From: Tenrec ecaudatus
Taxonomy: Eukaryota > Chordata > Mammalia > Afrosoricida > Tenrecidae
Direction of reading: 5' to 3'
Assembly (NCBI RefSeq): GCF_050624435.1
Contig: NC_134531.1
Coordinates: 256,942,812 to 257,006,811, forward strand
Length of the DNA: 64,000 nt
A program made the position numbers and the translations under genes. A model generated the notes under the pieces. It ran no database searches, had not been told where the DNA came from, and saw only the letters and a list, made by a program, of their open reading frames with translations. Shown piece after piece: positions 51,411 to 63,745 of this stretch (position 1 is the stretch's first letter; the number at the start of each line of letters is the position of its first letter).

Positions 51411-52781
51411 TTTAATAGAACAAAGTGTTCTTGCATTGAGGGAGGACTTGAGTGGAGGTCCAATGTCCCTCTGCTATCTTAATACTAACCTTATACATAT
51501 ATGCACATAGATCTATTTCCCCATCCTCATGTATAAATATATTTGCATATGTACATGTCTATATCTAGATAAATGCCTTCTGCCTCCCAGCTCTTTCCTT
51601 TGACTTCCCTCCTGTCCCACACTCATGCTCAGTCCCCACCAGGGTTTCAGCAATTCCTCTTACTTATATAACCCTTAATCATGTCCTACCAGGTCTCCCA
51701 AACCCTCCTCAGCACTGATTTGGATCGCTTGTTGTTCCCTTGTCCCTGGGTTTATTAACACCACTACCTTTCCCCCCCACCTCTCCATCTCCCATGTCCC
51801 CACGGAACTATCAGTCCCATTGTTTTCTCCTCGAATTGTTTATCCAGCCTATCTTATTTAGACAGACCTGCGGAGATAATAGCATTTACAAAAACAAGAC
51901 AGAGCACAACCAAGCAACAATACACAACAAAACAACACCAACAAACCAATTATAAAACCATAACACAGCAAGAAAGAAAAGCTTGTATTTGGCTAAAGAA
52001 TTCTTTGTTGGCCTTTAGGAGTGTTTTCCAGTCCAGTCTGTTGGGGCACCACACCCTGGCCTCAAAGCACACCTTCAGCATTCCCTGGGGACCTCGCCAC
52101 TCCATTCCCTTGCTGGTCTGTTGCACCCCCTTGATGTTTTGCATCGGTGTGGAAGATCCGATCAGGTGCAATTCCCTCACTGTGTCTCCGGTGTTGTCCC
52201 CTGTAAGGCTTTGGGTCAGTGAGGGACATCATGTCTCATATTGGGGCCTGGCATGTGGTCCTCTCTGTCGACTGGCTGCTCTCATTCAGAACATCGACCT
52301 CCTGGCCTGGTGGGCCAAGATGTGCTCAATTCTCTCCTACTCCCCCTTCAACTGCTCCCATGTGCTCCGATCAGATATGTCCCTCTATAAGAGCTGTAGA
52401 TTCAGTGCTGTCCTTTGAAATAAATTCTTCTGATGGGAGGACCAAGTGTCCACTTAGTAGTTGGTATTGGGGCTGGGCCCTGAAGACTTGTCCACTGGTT
52501 CCCTACACCACCCGGGCATGTTGCATTCACATGTTGGAGCACCGGGGTGAAGTCTGGTGACTCTCCCTGTGGAAACACAAACAATACCCTCTCCTTGGGT
52601 GGGTTAGTGATCTGTGCCCCACTACCCTTTTCTTTATTATTATTTTTTCCATTCCCCACTTCCTTTTTAGGCGTCTACCATGTGTATCCCTGTATTTGGT
52701 CTGGTCCCTACCGAATTACCCGGTCCTCATCCCAGGAATGTTTGTATACAGTAGCTTTTTCCTTATGCCCCCTTTACCTTA

Positions 52782-52802
52782 AAAAAAAAAAAAAAAAAAA
52801 AA
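52782..52802. repeat. A-run (poly-T in element sense) at the ORF1/3' UTR junction
   Basis: About 21-22 A residues on the plus strand, immediately 3' of the ORF1 stop in the element's sense. It marks the place where ORF2 is missing. Confidence 0.95.
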
Positions 52803-52804
52803 GC

Positions 52805-53721
52805 TTACCTCAGCAGGCTTTCTATTCTTTCTCTCTTTAAACCAATGCTATCTTGAGGTCTGTTTTCTCTTTTTTGACCTCTGGATGAGGTTGTTCTATG
52901 TGGTGATCTTTTATTTATGCTTGGTGAGTGTTGTTCTTCTGCCCATATTGGGTCGGCAAGGATCTTTTGTAGGGCTGGGTTTCTTCTAACGTATTCTTTG
53001 AATTTTTCCTTGTCTGGGAAGACTCTTACTTCTCCATCTATCTCGATCAATAATTTGGCTGGGTAGGGTATTCTTGAGTTTGCACTGTTTTCCTTCAATT
53101 TTTGGAATAGGTTACTCCACTTTCGCTTCTTCTTCATAGTTTTTGCTGATAGGTCTGGGCATATTCTTATTTGGGAACCTTTATATGTGATTGCTTGTTT
53201 TTCCCTAGCTGCTACTATGATTTTCTCCTGTTCCTCAAAGTTGGATAATTTAAATATTATGTGCCTTGGTGACTTCTTGGAATCCAATCTAGCTGGTGTT
53301 CTTTCAGCCTCCTGAAGGGTTGCCTGGTTTTCATTCACTAAGCTGGGGAAGCTTTTCTCCAAGAATTCTCTTACTATTGTTACAGATGACTTCTTTGTTG
53401 TCTCTTCCTCTGGCAAGCCAATAATTCTAATGTTGACGCTTCATAGCATCAGACAGCTCTTACGTTTTCTTCAGCTTCTCTGATGATCTTATTAGATTTT
53501 TGTTCACGTTTATTAAAGTCTGCTTGGCTGTCCTCCAAGTCACAGATGCGGTTCTCTGATTCCTCCAGTCGATTCTCGAGTTCCATGAGTGTGCTACTGT
53601 TTTTTGTTATTTCCTCTCTTAGCTCCTGTAGTTCTCTTGGGTCTATGGCTTTTACCTCTTGTATCATTTCTCCCTTTTTCTGTATTGTTTCCCTCATATC
53701 CTGTATGACTCCAAGTAGCAT
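52805..53721 (-). pseudogene. LINE-1 ORF1 (nucleic-acid chaperone), frameshifted
   Basis: ORF1p coats LINE-1 RNA as a coiled-coil trimer. The N-terminal part (53721-53449) is a charged coiled coil with heptads rich in Leu, Glu and Arg ('ELRE', 'MELENRLEESENRI'). A stop (about 53449-53451) and a frameshift follow. The canonical N-I-R-I-I-G-L-P-E-E-E segment of the RRM is readable at 53402-53434. An open stretch of 203 codons (53416-52805) carries the rest of the RRM ('SPRHIIFKLS', 'AAREK', 'DLSAKT') and the C-terminal domain ('RIPYPAKLLIEIDGE', 'NPALQKIL'), then a natural stop. The true start was probably upstream, toward 53860, in another frame. Near intact, so this is a relatively young copy. 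Confidence 0.9.
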
Positions 53722-54850
53722 TCTGCAATTTTTTTCTATGGCAGCTCAGTGTCTGCTTCTTCTACGCATGTCATTATTTTCAGTACATCTTCTGCCATTG
53801 CCTTTTATTTCTCCCATTTTTTCATTGAGGTCGTTGGAAATGATGGCTGTTTGTATTACGTTGTTTTAGAAGAGCCAGGTGCCATTTTTCCAGGGAGTCG
53901 AACAGCACTGGCTCTCTCTGGGACACTTGTAGGGATACTTCTTTGAACTGCTTATAGCTTTTTAAACTATGGAATTAACCTACCACTTTATCCTCCTGTG
54001 GCTTCTCTCTCATTGTAGTTACCCAGAAGGGTTGCCTGCTTTGGTGTTGCAGAGGTTGGGCAGAGGTTTCTGCAAGAGTTGGAGTGTTGCCTGAGCTGCC
54101 TTATGCTCCCAGGCACACAGGCAGGAATTTCCCAGTAAGAAGTTGAGCAGAGGATCCCCTGGTGGAGGTGGGCAGGGTCTTCCCGCCTTGGGCTAGCTAC
54201 AAAGGGTGGAGCTCACCTAGCTGGGTGTGGCACAGGCGTAAATGCCCTAGGCAAAGGGGAGTGGTCTAGAGGTTAGCAGTAGAGTGTGAGAGACCAAGAA
54301 AGAGACAAAGAGGAGGGAAAAAAAGTTAAAAACAAGTCCACTGAGCCTGTGGGGGGAGGGGGATAGGGGAATATAGTGAAGAGATGAAAACAAAGAAACA
54401 ATGTAGCTGAGTCCCAATCCACCAGTGGAGCTGCAAGGGTTTAGTCCCTGCTCTAAGATGGGAGTGGCAAATTGTGGCTGTGTTGAGAAAAGGCCCCTGC
54501 AGAGCCCTCTGAGACTGATGCGGGTGGGGGGGGTGGGGGGGGGGGCAGAGAGGAGCTGCAAGAGTGTAGTCCCTCTCCCGAGGTGGGTGGCTGCAAACTG
54601 TGGCTGTGTTGAGACCACGCCACCCTGCAGGCTCCAAATGGTCCTGGCTCCAGCAGAGACAGTGGCAGGACCAAGGTCAAGTCCTAGCTGGCCTCCACTG
54701 AGGTAATCCAGAAGACCCCAGCCCCTCAAAACCCCGTGGGTCTGTGCCTATTTATCTTTATGATGCTCCTCCTGTTTCCCAGCAGTGTTGAATCTCCCTC
54801 TAAGCATGTCTCCTGGGCTCAATTCTGCGGAGTCCTTCTGGTATGTGTTT

Positions 54851-54867
54851 CTTAGTCGCTATCTTAT
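54851..54867. repeat. right target-site duplication of the HAL1-like element
   Basis: CTTAGTCGCTATCTTAT; see the partner at 50240-50256. Confidence 0.65.
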
Positions 54868-55354
54868 CAGAAGTCCAACTAATATTTTTATCTCTAAGTA
54901 ATAGTCCATTGTGTTTAAAAAGGAGCCCGTGATATTGAAGGGAATTTTAGCTTCTTCTATTGTTTGTCAATTATGAAAAATATTCCATGTACACATATTA
55001 GCAGGAATGTTTTAGAGGAATATGAATTTTCAATTCCTTTGGGTATAACCTATTATCACAATTGACTTGTTTAGTTTTATAAGAAAACTTCCAGACTATC
55101 CTTGAAAATGTTTTATTTATCTTCTCACTTGCATTGTATGAGAATGTTTATTGCTATGCAACCTCACAAGAAATTTATGTCAGATTTTGAAATGTAACCA
55201 TTCTAATAGACGTTTAAGCACCACTGAAGTCACAATAGGATAAAAATTGAGCTGCTTGCCACTAGACCAACTTTTCACCTCTATCAGATGCTCCAAATGA
55301 CAAAGATGAGAATGTCCACTACACAAAAGTATGTAGTGGACAAAGGTTTCTTAT
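54868..55354. other. low-repeat AT-rich DNA
   Basis: A weak match to SINE tails may exist near 55245-55300. Not called. Confidence 0.35.
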
Positions 55355-55915
55355 TGTTTCTGTTAGATGCCATTGACTCTGTCCTAACTCATTGAGACTG
55401 TATGTACAATAGAAAGAAACACTGCTCAGTCCTACACCATAATCACAATTGTCCTCATGGCTGAAGCCATTGTTGCAGCCACAGCGTCAATCCATCTTGC
55501 CAAGGACCATGTTCTTTTTTGCTGCCTCTCTACTTTACCAAGCATCATGTCCTTCTCCAGAGACTGGTTTCTCCTTATAAGATGAGATAAAGTCTAACCA
55601 ACCTTGCCTCGAAGGGGTATTCTAGTTATATTCTTGCAAGATAGAATCGTTCTTTTCTTTTGGAAGCCTATGATGCTTTCAATATTCTTTGCCAGGACTA
55701 TAATTCAAATGCATCAATTCTTCTTCAGTCTTTATTATTCAATATCTATTTTTCACATGTATCTGAGGTGATTGAAAATACTGTAGCTTGAGCCAGGTGC
55801 ACCCTAACCCTCAAAGTAACATCTTTGCTTTTAAACTCTTTAAAGAGGACATGTACAGCATATTTATTCAATCCAATGTGCCATTTTATCCCTTGATTGC
55901 TGCTTCCAAAAATAG
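55355..55915 (-). mobile_element. BovB 3' terminal fragment
   Basis: Antisense: 'gttagatgccattgactctg' (55364), 'ccacagcgtcaatccatctt' (55480), 'taccaagcatcatgtccttc', to 'cccttgattgctgcttcc' near 55891-55908. Confidence 0.85.
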
Positions 55916-56034
55916 TTACAGTCTAGGAAAGCTTTTGGAAAGATGCTTTGTTCTGTAGAGTTGCTAAGGGTATGAATTTACTAGACAAAATTGGGTTTGA
56001 TTTTAGTTTAATAGGTGTGGACAGATCTCTCAAA

Positions 56035-56467
56035 CACTGGTGCATATAGGAGCTGGAGGCACCGGGAATCCAGGGTGAATGATACCTTCAGGACCAGGAG
56101 TGTGAGGGGCGATACTGGGAGGGTAGAGGGTGTGTGGTTTGGAAATGGGGAAGCGATTACAAGGATCTACATGTGACCTCCTCCATGGGGGATGGACAAC
56201 AGAAAAGGGGGTGAAGGAAGACGCCAGATAGGGCAAGATATGACAAAATAATAATTTATAAATTATCAAGGGCTCATAAGGGAGGGCGTGGTGGAGAGGG
56301 AGGGGGGAAAAGAGGACCCGATGCAAGGGGCTGAAGTGGAGAGCAAATGCTTCGAAAATGATTAGGGAAGGGAATGTACAGATGTGCTTTATACAATTGA
56401 TGTATGTATATGTATGGATTGTGATAAGAGTTGTATGAGCCCCTAATAAAATGTTAAAAAAAAAAGA
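56035..56467 (+). mobile_element. LINE-1 3' end, sense
   Basis: A 5'-truncated 3' UTR ending 'gtatgagcccctaataaaat', with AATAAA at 56444-56449 and a poly-A tail at 56456-56465. Well preserved, hence probably among the younger copies. Confidence 0.9.
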
Positions 56468-56489
56468 TCTCTCAAACTGCTCAGATAGA

Positions 56490-56672
56490 ACAGTAAGCTG
56501 CTAACCAGAAAGTCAACTCAGTGAACCCATCATTTTCTCAGAGAAGAAGAGGAGGCTGTCTACTCCTATAAATAAATAAAGTTTCAGAAACCGAAAGTGG
56601 AAATTGTGCTCTGTCCTGCGGCTTGCTATGAGTCATGACTGACTTGATGGCAATGGGTTTTATTTTTATTTG
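56490..56672 (+). mobile_element. afrotherian-type SINE
   Basis: 'agtaagctgctaaccagaaagtc' order, 'ggctgtctactcctataaa', and the tail 'gactgacttgatggcaatgg' at about 56637-56656. Confidence 0.7.
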
Positions 56673-57060
56673 GAGTGGCTGCTCATTTCTTTAGTTTGTA
56701 ATTCAATTATGGCATGATTTCAAGGGTTTTTTGTTTTCAATTTGTATATCCGAATTGACTATGTGATTGTTTGGAATATTTTCTATTTTAAATTATGTAG
56801 TTTGTTCTCTAAGTGTAATTGTGAGTTTGCACATCATAAATACAAGTCCTTCATCTGTCATATAATTTGCTAATATTTGCTTTTAGTTTATTCTTAGATT
56901 TTATATTTTTAAGAACAGAGATTATAATCATTCTTAAATATAATATATGAATCTTTTCTTTTATCAATTGTGCTTCTGGCATAGTATCTGAAAATTCATT
57001 GTCAAAATTAAGCTCATGTAGATTTTCTTCTTCTACCCTATATGCATTTTTAATTTTACG
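56673..57060. other. low-repeat AT-rich DNA
   Basis: Nothing recognised. Confidence 0.4.
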
Positions 57061-58845
57061 TCTTCAACTTTCACGAAAGTTGGACACAACAAAGAAGGAA
57101 AGTAGCTGGAAAATATATCCTTGATGATATAAATGAAATTGTATAATAAATGACAAAATGTTACAAGAACAACAACTTCTTGATGGCAAGTGTCTTTTTA
57201 AAACAACATAAATGTCTATTATACAAAAGAAATTTTGAAGATGAAATGCCAGAAACCCAACCAACTATGTCTATGGAATGAGACTGTGAAGAGCTCCATA
57301 TCCTCAGTCAAAACAGGGCCACAATCCAACCACAGAGTAGACAATCAGCTGCTCATATGCAAATTCAAATCAAAGCTAAAGAAAATCAAAGCAGTTTTAC
57401 AGAAGTCAAATTCATTCTGATGTATTTCACAATTAAATTTAGATGGTTTCAATATTAGAGTTTATACATTTAACACTAATAACCAAAAACCATACAAGTT
57501 ATAGGATAACATGAAGAAAGAAAAGGGTCATTAAAATAAAAAAAAAAGAATAAAAAACTGCTAGACTTAAATTTGCTCTTCAGTGTAGAACAGGTGAAAC
57601 AAGTGAATAAATGATGAAATAAGGGAATTGAATATAAGATTTCAAAGGTTAGTTTAAGAAGTTAGAGTATGGTGGAGAAATATAACTGTAAGAAGAATAT
57701 CAAAAGAGAAGAACACATATCGACGAGTCTCAAACTGAAAGAACTAAGGAAAAGATTCAAGCCTCGAATTGTAATATTGAAGAATCCTATGGTAAATACT
57801 CGAATATGCAGAAAGCCTCAAATGAAGGGCAGAATACAGAGTTACTGTGCCAAATAAAATTGGTCATTATCCAATCATTTCAAGAAGAAGCTTATGATCA
57901 AGAACTAATAGTGATGATTGAAAAATTTCAAGCTGTTCTTAAGATATAAGCAGAAAACAAGACTCAAGGGATTGATGGAGTACCAACTGAAATGGTTTAA
58001 TAAGCTGATGAAGCCCTGCTAACTTTTACTGATCTATGCAAAGGAATTTGGAAGATTTGGTAAGCCAACCATAAAAGATCCATCTGCATTTGTGCATATG
58101 TCCAAAAAAATGTGATAGAAAAGAATGCTAAAATTATTGAACAATATCATTAATATCACTTGAAAGCAAACTGTTGATGAGAATAACTAAAAAGCAACTT
58201 TTGCAGTACCTCAACTTGGAGTTGCCAGAAATTCTAACCAGATTCAGAAGAGAACCACAAAAGGGATATATCATCTGAAAGAAGAGAGTATCATAAAGAT
58301 GCTTACCTGTGTTTTATTGATTGTGCAAATGCATCAAACTGGGTAAATCAAGTCAAACCATGGATAACATTGAAAAGACTGAGAATTCCAGAACATTCCA
58401 TTGGGCTCATGTAAACCTGTACATAGGTGAAGAGGAAGTCAGTAGAATAGAACCAGAAAATACTTCATGGTTTAAAATCAGGAAAGTTGATTGTCAATGT
58501 TGTTTCCTTTAGCCATACTTATTTAATCTGTATGCTAAGCAAATAATTCAAGAATGTAGACTATATAAAATCAAACCAACCAACAAACAAAAGAGCCACA
58601 GGATCAGTATTAGAGAAAGGATTATTAACAATTTGTGGAAACTAGAAAGACGTGGAGCACTTACTGGTGAAAATCAAAGACTGCAGCCTTCAGTCTGAAG
58701 TGCATCTCTATGAAAAGAAAACAAAAATCGCCACAATCGGACTAATAGCTTCATGATAAATGTGGAGATGATTAAAGTTATCATGGATTTAATTTTACTT
58801 GAATCCACAATCAATATGAATAGAAGATGAAGCTGCCAAGGACTT

Positions 58846-58975
58846 AAGTGAGACCAAATGTTTTGAGAATGATGAGGGCAATGAATGTACAAATGTGCTT
58901 TACACAATTGATATGTGTATGGATTGTGATAAGAGTTGTATGAACCCCCAATAAAATTAATTAAAAATAAAAAGA
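58846..58975 (+). mobile_element. short LINE-1 3' tail, sense
   Basis: 'ccaaatgttttgagaatgatg' (minus one base) to 'gaacccccaataaaattaat', then A-rich. Severely 5'-truncated, about 130 bp. Confidence 0.85.
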
Positions 58976-59024
58976 AATGAAAAAGTAAAATACTAAAATG
59001 TTTTTTTAACTAATTTTAAAAAAT

Positions 59025-59190
59025 CACTGACATTGAGTCTATTCTGATTGAGAATGACCCTATAGGACAGAGCAGAATTGTTCCTATGGGGATTCTGAAA
59101 CTATAAATCACTATGGGAGTAGAAAGGGTCAACTTTCTTCTCCAGAGGGTCCAGTAGTTTCAAACTACTGATCTTCAGCATTACAGACCA
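59025..59190 (-). mobile_element. afrotherian-type SINE
   Basis: Antisense: 'cattgagtctattctgattg', 'aatgaccctataggacagag', 'agaattgttcctatgggg', and 'gtagtttcaaactactgatc' near 59152-59171. Confidence 0.75.
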
Positions 59191-59450
59191 ATGAATAACG
59201 CACACCACTAACATTCCTATTACAATGACAGCATTGGGCAAATCTGCTGGGCAGGACCTCTGTAAAGTATTGATAAAAGGTGCCACTTTATGCGCTCAGG
59301 CGCACTTGCCTTGAGCACTGCTACTTTCAGTCACCTCACTGCATGTGAAAGTTGGATATTGAAGAAAGGTCTCACAAGAAGGGGTGCATTTGAATTACTG
59401 GGTGAGGGAAGGAAATTAAAAGTACTGTGGACATCCAGAATGTATCCTTC

Positions 59451-60318
59451 ACATAATGGTCAAAAAGTTTTAACACTCATAGGTGATATTGATAATAAAT
59501 TAATTAAAAATATACCTATAATAGTTGTCATATAGGTATAAAATTTATCATTTTTATTTTCACAATTGAATTAGAGTATAAACTTAATGAGCACAAAGGG
59601 GTTTACTTTGTCTATTGTTTTCAACATTTGATTTCCAGTGCTTCATATAGTTTTTGTTATATTATAATTGATTTATCAATATATATTTGTGAAAACTTTT
59701 TTGCACCTTGTTGTAAAGGATAAATACTGCTCAAAATTACCATTTCTTTGCCAGTTTGTATTTTAAAACAAGGGTAATTTTCATTTTTAAAATAATAATA
59801 TTATCTTGAACTTGTCAAGTTCCTTTCCATTGCTCAATAAATTTATGAATAAGCTGATAAACATTTTAGTGAAAAATAATGATGAGCCCTGAGTATCAAT
59901 TTATAAAATGTTTATTTCTTGATTAGTATATACAAACTAAATATGATATTTACATACTTCCATTACATTACAACATGGTATAGTCTCCCATATAAAAATA
60001 AAGTGTTTAATATATTGTCCTGCATAAGCAAATTGAGGTAAGAGGTTAAATGAAAGCCAAATGGTTAATACCAACAGATAAATTCTAAAAATTGGAGATA
60101 GATTTTGTCTATTGCTTTGTTTTAACTAGAAGACACTGGCTGAGAGAATACATTTTCAAACATCTTTTTTTATATGGAAGTTTCTTGCTAATAACATCTG
60201 ATAATATTTTATTCCAATTTAATAGGATGATGAATAGGTAAATAATTATGTAATCATTTATTTAATATAATGTATCTCTCATTATATTGCATTATATTCT
60301 TAGTACACATGTGTGTTA
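59451..60318. other. low-repeat AT-rich DNA
   Basis: Nothing recognised. Confidence 0.4.
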
Positions 60319-60938
60319 TACAGGGTTGTCTAGAGAAAAAAAGGACATTATGATTTTATATATATATATATGTATATGAATAGATATATATACAGCATGA
60401 AGGAATATAACAGCTAATTAGTCTACACAGCAATAGAGGGCTCAGTCCAACTCATTTCCATGGAACAGCAAATATACTAGAAGTCCTTCAACTCATGAGG
60501 GTTGCTGGGTCAAAGGTCAAGGAACAGACAGCTGAATCTTCCAAAGAGCAGTGCAGGCAGTCTGGCCACAGGCAGCAAACAGCAGAGCGGGTCACCAATA
60601 GTCAGCCAGATGACAGGATCCCACAGTACCAAGTTCAAGTGATGTATACAACAGCAGTGTAGCAAAGCTGGTCTCAAGTGACATGATCTAGTGACATGAT
60701 CTAGTGACAAGCTCTAGTGACATGATCCATCGTTGTATGTCCCACTGGCAGTGTAGCTCACAAGTTAAGGCAGAGAACTAGCTAAGGCGGCCACGCACTG
60801 GTCCCATCACCAGAGAGCAAGAGAGAAATAGGTGGGGCTTGTTGCGCCATTTATCTTTTGTCCTCCAATCAAACTGTGACCTTATTAATCACACTGTTCG
60901 TATTGGCCGGATTGACACAATAAACCTACCTATCACAA
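60319..60938 (-). mobile_element. MaLR-like LTR, antisense
   Basis: On the minus strand it starts 'ggtttattgtgtcaatccgg' (revcomp of about 60904-60923) and ends 'agacaaccctgtataacac' (revcomp of about 60313-60331). It has the same head and tail design as the copy at 34500-35012, with a divergent middle and a (TA)-rich patch near 60357-60372. Confidence 0.55.
60677..60728. repeat. 13-bp tandem repeat, 4 copies
   Basis: Units 'agtgacatgatct', 'agtgacatgatct', 'agtgacaagctct' and 'agtgacatgatcc', within the LTR-like element. Confidence 0.9.
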
Positions 60939-62550
60939 CTTTATGGTTTGTATTAGCCATTCTCATGCTCCTTAAACTCACCTCAATTTGTCCTGTATAC
61001 TTTGCAGTAACTTGTAGAATACAGCAATTATATTAAAAATAAAATCCATTTAATATTTCCTTCATTTAATGATGAGTCTAATGTACTAAAATGCATGCAA
61101 CTATACTTTTGTTCTAATTAATATTCCTCTTCTCATTTATTTAGTGAGCTGTGCCTGACTATTTTGATAAAAGACTTATGGGCTACAAAAGTCAAGTAGA
61201 AATAAATAAATCCAAAATAATATTAAATAATCCCACTGTAGTTTTATTCCATGTGTGAACCATCTACATGCAAGACATAATTTTAAAAGATATTTACTCC
61301 CTTTCACTTCTTTTTTCTTCATCCAAATTTCTATTCAAAATATAATATATATTTTAAGTTATTTATTTGCTAGGTATCATGTAGTCTTATAGTTTATGGA
61401 TTTAAATATATAATAACATACTTTCAGGCATCAAATTCTAATTAGTCATGTTAAAATTAATTATTATTTTAATATGGTTCCAACACCCTAATACTTAAAA
61501 TGAGATTCCTTCCAATATTGTAGTAAATGTAAAGAGTAATAATAAGACATAAAACAAAACAGAACAGTTTTGGTTCAAGAACAGAACCTTAAAAAAACAA
61601 CTTTCAGTGTAGAAAAATATTGTCAGTGTAACAATGTGTAATGTTCTTGATAGCTATCTATTTGTGATTTATAATGCATATTGGTTGAGATTCCATTAAA
61701 GCAATTTCTAAAGCCATAGTATGTAAGACTAAGTATTCCACAATTTTATTTAATTGCATGAAAATCAGGAAATTCATTGTTATAGTTTCCTTTTACAATG
61801 AGAACTCTCCATGCCCCACATGACCACATAGCATTTAAATTCCTTTCTCAGAAACACTCACGTAATATTTGAAGATCATAAGGGAGATGTGGTCAAGTAA
61901 TAAAGGATACAGTTTTAATGCATATATGGAAAAATCATTTATCAGCATAACACTGAGTTTCTACTTAAAATTGGAAATAAAGTGAACTCATTTAAAAGAA
62001 GTTATCAGTCTTATATATCTTCAATTTTGAAAACATCTGCTCAATCTAGTTTTTATTCAGCTCTAAAATTTAATTCAAGATTTTTTCTATTATAACCCAT
62101 TTTTATTGAGGTTGAATTTTCAACTGCTGTCTACTGAATTATAAAAGGATAAGGGTTATTAGAAGATGTCTCATCACATATCATATAATGTTCAAAAATG
62201 GCTATAATCAGTTCTTTACTTCTATCATCCTTTGAAATATAACTTAGAAACTCTTTCCATTAAATGATAATTATAGTATTTCATCCTTAATATGAATAGT
62301 ACCCTTGCGACTTGCTTAGACCAATATAATACAGCAGAAAGGAGAATGCATGGGTCCTGAGTTTAGATCTAAGGAGAATCTTAAGTCATTAAATAAAGCT
62401 TCACCAAACAATGAGAAACCACATGGTGCAGTCAGCACAGTTACCCAACTGATTGTGAACAAATCACTAAGCATCATACAGATTGCATTATATTAAACAA
62501 CCCCATGTTCTGTCAGAAGACTCTAGATACAAGAGTGTGTGAAGATCAAA
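60939..62550. other. low-repeat AT-rich DNA
   Basis: Nothing recognised. Confidence 0.4.
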
Positions 62551-62722
62551 ATGAGAGCCTTGGTTGCCCTGTTGGGTAAGTGTTGGCATGTTAACCACAT
62601 AGTTAGTAGTTCAAGCCCAACAAACACTCCTCAGAAGAAAGTTGAGACTGTTCCTATAAAGATTTATAGTCTTGGAATCATATGTGTCAGAATTGACTTT
62701 ATGGGAGTGGGTTTAGGTTTTT
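62551..62722 (+). mobile_element. afrotherian-type SINE
   Basis: 'gagccttggttgccctgttg' head (62553-62572), 'agttagtagttcaagccc', 'gactgttcctataaagattta', and the tail 'tcagaattgactttatggga' near 62687-62706. Confidence 0.75.
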
Positions 62723-63424
62723 GTTTGGAGGACAATTCAAATCCACAAAACTGGCTAACTTCCCCACAAGCCCATGTGAGATAATAATCGTTTATTCTTT
62801 GAAATCACTACATTTTGTGATGCTTCGTTACATAGCAAGAACAAACAGGCATAGCCACATCTGAAACCTGAAATGACTTTCCTTGGTACCCTACAGTGTG
62901 AAAAAGAGATTTCTATAATTTCTACATGATGATGAGTTTATGAGATAGCAATGTGTGCATTTACTGAATTTTAAAAGTTTTAAAAGCTTTCATTTAATTG
63001 GCATTTCCTCAAAAACTTTGAATTGTGAAACTGGAGTCTGAAGGAGAGGGGTACTCAAAGTATCTCCAAGTGTTGTGGGCAAAATAAGAACATTGATGTT
63101 GAGTAGACTATATCCTCATAGTACTTTGGATAATCTGAAGAAGTTTGAAGATTATTTTAATTTGAAGACCAGTTTAAATTAAATAAATATAAACTCGGTG
63201 CTATGAAAGCCTCAGTAATATAAATATAGTTAGGGTGTCTTTCTTTTCTTTCTTTCTTTCTTTTTTTTTTTTTTTTTGCTAACATGGCACACAATTGAGG
63301 GCAAATCTAGATATGCTTCCTCCACAGACTCTTGGTGGTCTTCAAACTGATTTTCAAACTATCAAACCTTGATCTTGCTAACAGTGAGCAATTAAATATA
63401 ACTGTCAATCTGATTGCTGTCATT
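62723..63424. other. low-repeat DNA with a pyrimidine tract
   Basis: (TTTC)n followed by T18 lies at about 63240-63278. No gene seen. Confidence 0.5.
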
Positions 63425-63745
63425 CGTTAGGTTCAAACTAGTCAGTGTCTACTCCTACTGAGCTTATGTGCAACCAGATGAAGCACGGCCGGCTCGCACT
63501 GCTCTTATGCTGGAGTCCAATTGCAGTCACTGTATCAGTTCATCCCTGTTTCCAGGCACCCACTACTTTCCCAACATCCTCCTGATAACATCGTCAAAGT
63601 ACTCAAGATGAAGTTTTGCCACGCTCACGTTCAAGGAGGAGACAGCTGTTCTTCTCAGGCAGATGTGCTTGCTCTTCTCCAAGTCCGTAGTCTATTTTTT
63701 GCCGATCTGGTTGGTCTCATCAATAGTTCAAATGAATACACTTTC
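63425..63745 (-). mobile_element. BovB 3' terminal fragment, diverged
   Basis: Antisense: 'gtcagtgtctactcctactg', 'ccaacatcctcctgataaca', 'cgtcaaagtactcaagatga', 'agttttgccacgctcac'. This follows the BovB 3' order. Confidence 0.6.

Larger units (their letters stand above)
50257..54850 (-). mobile_element. ORF2-less LINE-1 element (HAL1-like), full length
   Basis: Read on the minus strand: a 5' region of about 1 kb (54850 to about 53870, GC-richer, with a G run near 54526-54545), ORF1 (about 53860-52805), a T22 tract, and a long 3' UTR (about 52780-50290) ending in an A-rich tail. No ORF2 sequence lies between ORF1 and the 3' UTR, although ORF2 is normally about 3.8 kb. The 3' UTR is that of the other LINE-1 copies in this window. 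Half-L1 (HAL1) elements of other mammals have this organisation and depend on LINE-1 ORF2p supplied in trans. The alternative is an internal deletion of a full LINE-1 after insertion. Confidence 0.8.
57061..59450 (+). mobile_element. RTE/BovB LINE with LINE-1 and SINE insertions
   Basis: From the endonuclease region ('cgaaagttggacacaacaaa', 57075) through the reverse transcriptase to 'ttacttgaatccacaatcaa' (58795-58814), then 'attgggcaaatctgctggg' (59233) to 'gcatttgaattactgggtg' (59387-59405). The copy is dead. The gap is filled by a LINE-1 tail (58846-58975) and an antisense SINE (59025-59190). Confidence 0.8.

Noticed and set aside
52005-52560. Plus-strand open frames of 113-137 codons
   Set aside because: They are the complement of the LINE-1 3' UTR in a GC-richer stretch. 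No domain seen, and other copies do not keep them open.
54247-54729. Proline-rich frames of 75-160 codons
   Set aside because: GC-rich 5' region of the HAL1-like element. Several overlapping frames are open at once, and no start or domain evidence exists.
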